From: Bacilli bacterium
GTDB taxonomy: Bacteria > Bacillota_I > Bacilli_A > RF39 > UBA660
Length of the DNA stretch: 5,579 bases
Assembly: GCA_017888105.1 (NCBI GenBank)
Contig: JAGHGS010000077.1
Span: 1 to 5,579, forward strand
Reading direction: 5' to 3'
Shown here: positions 1-5,070 of the stretch, in pieces
How the letters are laid out: each line of letters opens with the position of its first letter
How positions within the stretch are numbered: position 1 is the first letter of the stretch
The notes under the pieces: generated by a model
What the model saw: the letters and a program-made list of their open reading frames with translations, nothing else
Databases searched by the model: none
Told to the model about the DNA's origin: nothing
Program-made: the position numbers and the translations under genes

Positions 1-18
1 CATTTCTAAACCGTTCAT
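1..18 (-). CDS. 5' end of the next gene, probably ftsZ (runs off the window)
   Basis: An ATG lies 14 nt downstream of the ftsA stop codon and is preceded, 8 nt away, by a good ribosome binding site (GGAGAG, positions 27-32). Only six codons are visible (MNGLEM), too few to identify the protein by sequence. The ftsZ call rests on gene order: in Bacilli and other Firmicutes, ftsZ very often follows ftsA at short spacing in one transcript. FtsZ is the tubulin-like GTPase that forms the division ring which FtsA tethers to the membrane. No terminator separates the two genes, so co-transcription from the ftsA promoter is expected. Confidence 0.6.
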
Positions 19-32
19 ATTTTGCACTCTCC

Positions 33-1274
33 TTAACTATCGAAAAAATATCCAAATAATTTTCCTAATATGGAATTTTCATTTATACTTACTTTTTTAT
101 GAACCCCACTTAATATTTCTAAATCATCTAAATTAAATACCGAATATTCTTTGTTTTTCAATTTTAATCTTCCATTGTAATATTTAATGGTTCCAATACT
201 TGTACTAAATTTGTTATTTCTAGCACCTACAATATCTATTTTACCAAGAATATAAGGTTTAGTAAAGAGTTTATCGAGTAAATTATTAAAATCTCCTATT
301 TCACTAGTTCCCCCTGTTATAATTATATATTCTATTTCTCTTTTTGTTAAGAGGTTAATTTGTTTTTTTGATAATTCTAGTATTTCTGTTAGTCTACTTT
401 CAATAATTTCACTTAAATCTTTTTGATTAATGGTTACTTCTTCTCCTAAGCGATCCGTAACTGTAATTTTTTCTTCACTTCTTGCTAAATCTTTGCAAGC
501 AAGACCAATTCGTTCTTTTAATTCCCTTGCATCTTTCTTGGTTATTTTGTAAATATAGGCAATGTCATTATCAATGTTAGCACCACCTAGTTCAATCACT
601 TCAGCACGGGTTAATATTCCTTTATTGAAGATTGATACGGTCGTGGTCTCTTCTCCAATATTGATGATAGCCCCAATTTTACTGCCAGATTCTTTAAAAC
701 GATTGGCGGCATAATCTCCTAAAGAGGAAGTTACTACATCAATTACTTTAATGCCAATTGTCTCTAATACTTTTAAGAACTCTGTTACATTACTTTTTGG
801 AGCGGTAATTAATACTGCTTTTAAAGATAGTTTGTTGCCAATCATATTGATTGGATTTTTTACAATTTCGTTGTCTACTTTATAAGTTGTGGGTAAAATG
901 GAAATTAATTCTTCATCTTCACCAATTTTATTATAACTTGCAGCATGCATTGTTCTTATTAAATCTTGATAAGTTACAACATGATCTTCATTTGTAATTG
1001 TACTAGTTCCTTCTGACATAGTTGCTTCTGTAAAATAAGCTGGTATTGATAAAACTACTTCACGAACTGGTATTCCAAGCATTTCTTCCGCTTTATGAAA
1101 TGTTTCTTTTAAAACGGGGATAAGCTCATCCCTTCTATAAACTAATCCTTTTTTCATTCCTTTACTAGGCACTTCGGAGGTACATAAAATATTTAGTCTA
1201 TTTTTAATAAACTCGCCCACTATAAGTTTAATGGTATTTGTTCCAATATCTAGACTTGCAATAATCTTCCTCAT
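33..1274 (-). CDS. ftsA: Cell division protein FtsA (actin-like membrane anchor of the Z ring)
   Basis: This is a 413-residue actin-fold ATPase that binds the FtsZ tail and anchors the division ring to the cytoplasmic membrane. Visible motifs in order: the phosphate-1 loop DIGTNTIKLIVGE (residues 9-21), an FtsA-type 1C domain (about 84-160), the phosphate-2 region NIGEETTT (205-212), LGGANIDNDIA (229-239), the adenosine motif IITGGTSEIGDF (318-329) and a late FSTSIGTIKYY block (356-366). The last 14 or so residues (ENSILGKLFGYFFDS) look like the C-terminal amphipathic membrane-targeting helix typical of FtsA. Length is normal for the family. The ATG is preceded at 5 nt by a perfect AGGAGG, and a strong promoter lies just upstream, so the start is secure. 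One oddity is that the Asp usual at the start of the phosphate-2 motif is Asn205. The protein contains no tryptophan. Confidence 0.96.
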   Translation of the reverse strand: MRKIIASLDIGTNTIKLIVGEFIKNRLNILCTSEVPSKGMKKGLVYRRDELIPVLKETFHKAEEMLGIPVREVVLSIPAYFTEATMSEGTSTITNEDHVVTYQDLIRTMHAASYNKIGEDEELISILPTTYKVDNEIVKNPINMIGNKLSLKAVLITAPKSNVTEFLKVLETIGIKVIDVVTSSLGDYAANRFKESGSKIGAIINIGEETTTVSIFNKGILTRAEVIELGGANIDNDIAYIYKITKKDARELKERIGLACKDLARSEEKITVTDRLGEEVTINQKDLSEIIESRLTEILELSKKQINLLTKREIEYIIITGGTSEIGDFNNLLDKLFTKPYILGKIDIVGARNNKFSTSIGTIKYYNGRLKLKNKEYSVFNLDDLEILSGVHKKVSINENSILGKLFGYFFDS

Positions 1275-1299
1275 AGACTCCTCCTACTATTCTTTTTTA

Positions 1300-1328
1300 A
1301 TTATACTTTACTTTTTCCCTTTTTTCAA
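1300..1328 (-). promoter_or_regulatory. Sigma-A-type promoter of ftsA(-ftsZ)
   Basis: On the minus strand there is a -35 box TTGAAA (1323-1328), a 17-nt spacer and a consensus -10 box TATAAT (1300-1305). Transcription should start near 1293, giving a leader of about 20 nt that contains the AGGAGG ribosome binding site of ftsA. This suggests ftsA and the following gene form a transcription unit of their own, independent of the hydrolase gene upstream, which ends in its own terminator. Confidence 0.85.
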
Positions 1329-1566
1329 GATATTCAAGAACATAAAAATTAACTTTTGCTAATTCATCCCACCTCACGGTACTTTTTTTCTGCTCTATTT
1401 TAAACCATTACAAACTTTCCGAGAGTTGCTCCTGTAATTCTATTAAAAAAATAATTATAAACAAATTTTTTATAGCCGAAATTGATATGTTTTATATACC
1501 TTTCTATATAAATATATACGTTCGTCAATAATTAATTTTAAAAATACGGATTTAATATTTAAAAAA
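1329..1566. other. Spacer between the RelA/SpoT-type gene and ftsA, no convincing gene
   Basis: This very AT-rich stretch of about 240 nt holds no tRNA-like fold, strong hairpin or convincing promoter that I can see. The only coding-like signal is a short minus-strand frame, GTG at 1375-1377 to TAA at 1297-1299. It gives 26 residues of helical, charged character (for example ELAKVNFYVLEYLEKREK). It lacks a ribosome binding site and would overlap the ftsA -10 box. The same frame farther upstream carries another short open stretch, residues ELQEQLSESL, ending in a TAA. These may be chance or the decayed end of a former gene. I do not annotate them as coding. Confidence 0.5.
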
Positions 1567-1584
1567 GTTCCAAATTATTGGAAC
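1561..1584 (-). terminator. Intrinsic terminator of the RelA/SpoT-type gene, overlapping its stop codon
   Basis: On the minus strand GTTCCAA (1578-1584) pairs perfectly with TTGGAAC (1567-1573) around a 4-nt loop. The hairpin is followed at once by six T residues (1561-1566). The stop codon TAA (1575-1577) lies inside the loop, so the last two sense codons (Phe-Gln) form part of the stem. The 7-bp stem with only three G-C pairs is modest, but the layout is canonical. Confidence 0.75.
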
Positions 1585-3065
1585 GATTCTTCTTTTTTTA
1601 AAATACGAGTTGGATAACTCTGATCTAATTTTATTGGTAAGCTTTTTTCTTTTGTTATTATTACTATGCGGTCATTATCTTTTAATGGAAAATTTAGGTC
1701 TACTTCAACTCCATTTACCATAGCACCGATTGCTTCTTCTTTTAATTTGGAATGAATTTTATCTGCTAAATCGGCAACCGTTGACATAGCTGGTAAGCAA
1801 TATAGGGCACCATTTGCTACATAAACCATAATCTTATCCGCTAAAAGTTCTCTTACTGATTTATTGATTAATTCAAATGGTTTTTTATATAGTTTATAGT
1901 TTTTATCTAAAGATGCAAAGAATTCATTATCTTTTATTAAGTCTCTTTGAATTTCATTTACGGTTTTATTTGGATATATATCTAGTAATGCTGCAAAACC
2001 ATAACTATTTACTAAAGACATTTTTTTCGTAAACAAACGGATTTGATAAGGAATTCCTTTTCTTCCTTTTATAGATAAATGAAGAGCTTGATATCCATTA
2101 TTTCTAGGATTTTTTATAAAATCTTTGCTATATTCTGGCATGATTTCAAATTTTTCACTTATTTTTTTGGCTATTATATTTAATTCATCGATATTCTCTA
2201 CCATGATATGGTATGAAAGTAAATTTGGTAATAATGATATTTTTTTATTATCTATTAAGCCTTGGTAAATTGCAAAGCGATTCATCATGTGTGGTCTAAT
2301 CTCTGGAGTGATGCCATTATTTATTAATAAATTTTTTAATTGATTTAAAGTTACTTCTATTTCAGATATGTGTTTTCTTTTATAATCTTCACTCATTCCT
2401 TTTATTTCTCGATAACTTCTATTATTTAGATACTTAAAGGATATATCTGCTAATTCATCTCTTACTATATTTGCTCCAACATGAGTTGCAAGAGGCACGA
2501 ATATTCTTAGTGTTTCAGCACTTTTTTTTCTTCTTTTTGCTTCACTTTTATAGTCTAATGTTTTCATATTATGAAGACGATCTGCCAATTTTATATATAT
2601 AACTCGATAATCTTGTAAAATATATTTTAATAGCAAATAATTATTGTATTCTTCTTTTTCTTCTTTACTAGTGAAATCTAAATCTTTCATTTTTGTTACG
2701 CCCAAAACAAGATTTGCTACATCTTGATTAAAACGTTTTGTTAAAAATTCATGGGTAATACCGCAATCTTCCACTGTATCGTGTAAAAGAGAGGCAGCAA
2801 TACTATTCGCATCATGAAGTTCTAGTTCTGTTAATAAATAGTAAGCAACATACAAAGGATGGATAATATATGGTTCTCCACTATTTCGCTTTTGACCTCT
2901 ATGTAAATCCTTTGCTATTAAATAAGCTTTTTTGATGAGCAAAATTTCTTCATTATTAAAATATTTTTTAGCCTCATGAATTAATTCTTCAAAAATATTT
3001 GTGTGTTTCGCATTTTTTTTAATTGGAAAAAGCTTTAATACTTTATTCATTAATTCTTCTAACAT
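1575..3065 (-). CDS. RelA/SpoT-family protein: (p)ppGpp hydrolase with a degenerate synthetase domain, truncated after TGS
   Basis: This is a 496-residue cytoplasmic protein of the long RSH family, which makes or degrades the stringent-response alarmone (p)ppGpp. The N-terminal HD hydrolase domain (about 40-200) looks intact: Arg60 and His69 in GQKRNSGEPYIIHP, His95-Asp96 and Glu99-Asp100 in LLHDTVED, and Asp162 and Asn166 in KLADRLHNMKTL. The synthetase domain (about 235-365) can still be aligned, with RNNGYQALH at 321-329 and QIR at 341-343. Its catalytic residues appear lost: the G-loop RxKxxxSIxxK reads HMMNRFAIYQG (259-269), the metal-binding Asp reads Asn281, and the Glu of EVQIRT reads Pro339. 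A TGS domain follows (about 409-473). The helical, zinc-finger-like and ACT regions of full-length Rel (usually over 700 residues) are absent. The gene has its own promoter, and GGGGTG sits just before the ATG. I infer a hydrolase-only enzyme that keeps (p)ppGpp low. Confidence 0.9.
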   Translation of the reverse strand: MLEELMNKVLKLFPIKKNAKHTNIFEELIHEAKKYFNNEEILLIKKAYLIAKDLHRGQKRNSGEPYIIHPLYVAYYLLTELELHDANSIAASLLHDTVEDCGITHEFLTKRFNQDVANLVLGVTKMKDLDFTSKEEKEEYNNYLLLKYILQDYRVIYIKLADRLHNMKTLDYKSEAKRRKKSAETLRIFVPLATHVGANIVRDELADISFKYLNNRSYREIKGMSEDYKRKHISEIEVTLNQLKNLLINNGITPEIRPHMMNRFAIYQGLIDNKKISLLPNLLSYHIMVENIDELNIIAKKISEKFEIMPEYSKDFIKNPRNNGYQALHLSIKGRKGIPYQIRLFTKKMSLVNSYGFAALLDIYPNKTVNEIQRDLIKDNEFFASLDKNYKLYKKPFELINKSVRELLADKIMVYVANGALYCLPAMSTVADLADKIHSKLKEEAIGAMVNGVEVDLNFPLKDNDRIVIITKEKSLPIKLDQSYPTRILKKEESFQ

Positions 3066-3092
3066 ACTACACCCCCCAATTTAAGTATTGCT

Positions 3093-3121
3093 ATCATATC
3101 AAAAAGAAATATTTTTGTCAA
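3093..3121 (-). promoter_or_regulatory. Near-consensus promoter of the RelA/SpoT-type gene
   Basis: On the minus strand there is a perfect -35 box TTGACA (3116-3121), a 17-nt spacer and a -10 box TATGAT (3093-3098, five of six matches). Transcription should start near 3086, about 20 nt before the ATG, leaving room for the GGGGGGTG ribosome binding site. The -35 box begins only 4 nt after the stop codon of the upstream membrane-protein gene. No terminator lies between the two genes, so read-through could add to this promoter's output. Confidence 0.85.
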
Positions 3122-3125
3122 TTTT

Positions 3126-4736
3126 TTACTTTAAAGTAATTTGATAAGAAATATTTCTTACTGTAAATATTAAATTAATATGATCCGCATAATTTAATTC
3201 TCTTGGCAATTCTATAATTGCTTTTTCATTATAATTGCTTGGATTAGAAACTATAATGTTGTGATTATAGACTGTTCCATTTACTTCGTATTTTATTTTC
3301 ATAAAATCATTTAATACTGAGCGATAAGTTCTTGTTGTGTTCATGTATGGTATTTCTTCATCTAAAGTTAAGTCATAACCTAAAATTAATAATGTGTTTC
3401 GATAATCTTCTGGGGCATAAAATCCTGTTGATGAGATACAATGTGAATTACTTGTACAATATTCATAATTATAACGATATAAATTGGTTATTTCATAATC
3501 TGTAATCGTTAATTCTGAGTTTTTTAAATTGGTATTGGATAAATCCAATCGTGTTCCTAAGCCAATCGTATTCGTTACTATTTTATTACTTACAATTGTT
3601 GGATTTAGGGACATTCGATTATTTACACTTCCTATGCCACCAACACTAGCATCATAATGAGAAAATACGGTTAATTCAAAATCTTGATTGATCAAATATT
3701 TATCAATTTCATAAACTAAAATATATTCGTTTGAACTATTACCTTTAATAAAACTACCACTATAAGGTGTTCCATAATCTTTAAAGTAATTGCCAATGGA
3801 TAAATTAGGTAAGAAATACTTATTATTTACAGTTAATTCTAGATTAATATAATTAAAATTATGATCTTCACGATAACGATTGGTTATTTCTAATTGTAGT
3901 ATAACATAATACTTATCTTCATTTAGTATTTCTCCATCTTTTGTTAGATTCGAAATAAAACTATCTTTAACGGTAAAATTTAAATACCCTAAAGCAATAC
4001 TTTCATTTTCTCTATATACTCTTTGATATACTTCTTTGTTCATAAATAAGAAAGTGCCCGCTATTCCAATTATTATTACAAATATCATAATAAAGACAAA
4101 CTTATTTTCCTTATAATAATATTTTAATTCTCGGAAGAAACGTCTTACGGTTCTTTTAGCTTTATCTGAATCGATTCCAATTAAAAATTCAACTTCTTCA
4201 CTATCTTCGCTACTTATTTCTAATTCTGCCAAATCACTTTTAAAATCAAATTTTTTAATATTAAATCCGATTCCTCGAACAGCAGTTAAAAATATGAAGA
4301 TATATTGGCTATAATGAATTAATAATGATAAATCACGAATAATTCTTGCGGCAGCGGTACCTAACGTATCATTTTCAATCGCTCTAAAAATAGTAAAACT
4401 TACCGTAATTAATATAAATATAACTAAGTAATAAACAATACTAATATTATAAAATTTGGTTGGCTTTTCTTTTCTTTGCAAAACGATTGTTAAAAATATT
4501 AATACAATCATAATCAGAACAACCGCAATATACATAAAAATGTTAATGTAATTACTTGCTAATGATGATAACATTTCTGTTGATGATCCTAAAGTATAAT
4601 CATTCGCAGCATATTCTCTAAAAAAAGTTACAATTTCTCTTGTTTGAGTTGCTAAGAAGATCATAGGGATTAATAACAATAAATGTATTAATCTGAAATG
4701 TTTCATGATAAAGGCATATGGCTTTTTAATAATCAT
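3126..4736 (-). CDS. Multi-pass membrane protein of unknown function with a large extracytoplasmic C-terminal domain
   Basis: I do not recognise this 536-residue protein. Five hydrophobic helices are visible at about residues 14-31, 63-87, 97-117, 135-154 and 213-232. The positive-inside rule fits well: the basic N terminus, the RKEKPTK loop after helix 2 and the Lys/Arg-rich 155-212 segment are cytoplasmic, so residues 233-536 lie outside the cell. That domain is rich in beta-type sequence. Its first part (about 244-358) has the rhythm of the telokin-like DUF4352 fold, a weak resemblance only. The protein's only two cysteines, Cys427 and Cys433, both lie outside and could form a disulfide. 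I place the start at the ATG at 4734-4736 and not at the GTG nine bases upstream: AGGTG lies 6 nt before this ATG but overlaps the GTG. It contains no tryptophan. It may be co-transcribed with the RelA/SpoT-type gene 60 nt downstream. Confidence 0.8.
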   Translation of the reverse strand: MIIKKPYAFIMKHFRLIHLLLLIPMIFLATQTREIVTFFREYAANDYTLGSSTEMLSSLASNYINIFMYIAVVLIMIVLIFLTIVLQRKEKPTKFYNISIVYYLVIFILITVSFTIFRAIENDTLGTAAARIIRDLSLLIHYSQYIFIFLTAVRGIGFNIKKFDFKSDLAELEISSEDSEEVEFLIGIDSDKAKRTVRRFFRELKYYYKENKFVFIMIFVIIIGIAGTFLFMNKEVYQRVYRENESIALGYLNFTVKDSFISNLTKDGEILNEDKYYVILQLEITNRYREDHNFNYINLELTVNNKYFLPNLSIGNYFKDYGTPYSGSFIKGNSSNEYILVYEIDKYLINQDFELTVFSHYDASVGGIGSVNNRMSLNPTIVSNKIVTNTIGLGTRLDLSNTNLKNSELTITDYEITNLYRYNYEYCTSNSHCISSTGFYAPEDYRNTLLILGYDLTLDEEIPYMNTTRTYRSVLNDFMKIKYEVNGTVYNHNIIVSNPSNYNEKAIIELPRELNYADHINLIFTVRNISYQITLK

Positions 4737-4756
4737 TTTTAACACCTACCATTATA

Positions 4757-4785
4757 ATTTTAACAAACAAAAACCTCTTTGTAAA
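4757..4785 (-). promoter_or_regulatory. Promoter of the membrane-protein gene
   Basis: On the minus strand there is a -35 box TTTACA (4780-4785, five of six matches), a 17-nt spacer and a -10 box TAAAAT (4757-4762, five of six matches). Transcription should start near 4750, giving a leader of roughly 14 nt that contains AGGTG before the ATG at 4736. A second TATAAT (4751-4756) lies next to the -10 box but has no -35 partner at a suitable distance. This short leader and spacing support the ATG as the true start. Confidence 0.65.
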
Positions 4786-4834
4786 TTAAATTAAAAATTA
4801 TTTGAAGTTTTTTTAAAAAAATTATAAAAAGTAG

Positions 4835-4863
4835 TTGACAAAAATCCATTTATCATTTAATAT
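4835..4863 (+). promoter_or_regulatory. Plus-strand promoter of the putative small RNA
   Basis: A perfect -35 box TTGACA (4835-4840) is followed after 17 nt by TAATAT (4858-4863, four of six matches to the -10 consensus). An alternative -10, TATAAC at 4861-4866, would leave a 20-nt spacer. A run of A and T tracts lies just upstream (about 4808-4830), as in many strong promoters. The expected start, near 4870, falls exactly at the foot of the first hairpin of the RNA described next. The promoter is divergent from that of the membrane-protein gene, with about 50 nt between the two -35 boxes. Confidence 0.65.
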
Positions 4864-4869
4864 AACAAT

Positions 4870-4972
4870 CACCAATTCACTTAACAAGGCGAATTGGTGC
4901 TAGTATCACACTAGTCAACCCCTTTTTATTCTTTTAAGAAGCTGTCTTCAGGGGGCAGCTTCGATTTTTTTT
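4870..4972 (+). ncRNA. Putative small non-coding RNA of about 100 nt, class unknown
   Basis: This is a self-contained plus-strand unit with a promoter, three consecutive hairpins and an intrinsic terminator, and it contains no plausible open reading frame. Hairpin 1 pairs CACCAATTC (4870-4878) with GAATTGGTG (4891-4899) around a 12-nt loop. Hairpin 2 follows without a gap: CTAGT (4900-4904) pairs with ACTAG (4910-4914) around ATCAC, so the two helices could stack. A pyrimidine-rich linker then leads to the terminator hairpin. AAGG in loop 1 (4886-4889) could pair with CCTT (4921-4924) to form a short pseudoknot. I compared it from memory with SRP RNA, 6S RNA, tmRNA, RNase P, T-box and the common riboswitches and saw no match. 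No plus-strand gene follows, so it should act in trans. It converges on the surface-protein gene. The structure is seen in the sequence; expression is inferred. Confidence 0.5.
4938..4972 (+). terminator. Intrinsic terminator of the putative small RNA
   Basis: GAAGCTG (4938-4944) pairs perfectly with CAGCTTC (4956-4962). The stem extends by three more pairs, two of them G-U wobbles, to about 10 bp around a 5-nt loop. Two bases later comes a run of eight T residues (4965-4972). The T tract is present only on the plus-strand side, so the terminator acts on plus-strand transcription. This is the main evidence that a plus-strand transcript exists here. Confidence 0.8.
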
Positions 4973-4974
4973 AT

Positions 4975-5023
4975 TAAAAAACAAGAGTGAAGCAAAAGTA
5001 CAAAAAAGCTTCACTCTTTTTGT
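4975..5023. terminator. Bidirectional terminator between the surface-protein gene and the small RNA
   Basis: AAGAGTGAAGC (4983-4993) and GCTTCACTCTT (5008-5018) form a perfect 11-bp stem. Read on the minus strand it is followed by G and then six T residues, which suits termination of the surface-protein gene that ends at 5071. Read on the plus strand it is followed by more T residues and could act as a back-up for the small RNA. It separates two convergent transcripts. Confidence 0.85.
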
Positions 5024-5031
5024 GTATTATA

Positions 5032-5067
5032 CTTGCCCATGGGTAAAGGAAAAGCACCATAGGCAAG
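5032..5067 (-). other. Imperfect hairpin just after the surface-protein stop codon
   Basis: CTTGCC (5032-5037) pairs with GGCAAG (5062-5067). After one mismatch, ATGG (5039-5042) pairs with CCAT (5057-5060). The foot of the stem lies only 3 nt beyond the TAA stop of the surface-protein gene. It has no T tract and so is not a terminator by itself; a proper terminator follows at 4975-5018. It may protect the 3' end of the mRNA. It could also be a structured DNA element linked to diversification of the gene (see findings). Its function is not shown by the sequence. Confidence 0.5.
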
Positions 5068-5070
5068 CGA

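Noticed and set aside
570..600. Shared short sequence GGTGCTA between the small RNA and the ftsA mRNA as an antisense target
   Set aside because: The match is in the same sense, not complementary, so it cannot base-pair with the mRNA, and seven bases is within chance.
1381..1500. A second promoter or structured leader in the spacer upstream of ftsA
   Set aside because: TTGACG near 1527 on the minus strand has no acceptable -10 box at 16-18 nt, and the only hairpin (CAACT paired with AGTTG near 1415-1432) is too weak.
33..4736. Alternative genetic code with TGA as tryptophan
   Set aside because: The three complete genes are full length with no in-frame TGA, all end in TAA, and the Trp codons seen in the right-hand gene are all TGG. 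The standard code explains everything.
4737..4745. GTG start at 4745 for the membrane protein
   Set aside because: The AGGTG ribosome binding site would overlap this GTG. The same site is correctly spaced for the ATG at 4734-4736, which is therefore preferred.
4861..4915. The inverted repeats as operators for the divergent membrane-protein gene
   Set aside because: They lie about 85-165 nt upstream of that gene's likely start site, and they are better explained as hairpins of an RNA that begins at their edge and ends in a T-tract terminator.
4870..4972. tracrRNA, riboswitch, SRP RNA or type I toxin-antitoxin RNA
   Set aside because: No cas genes or repeats, no downstream plus-strand gene to control, no GGAAGCAGC-type SRP motif and no small toxin frame are present. 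I therefore leave the class open.
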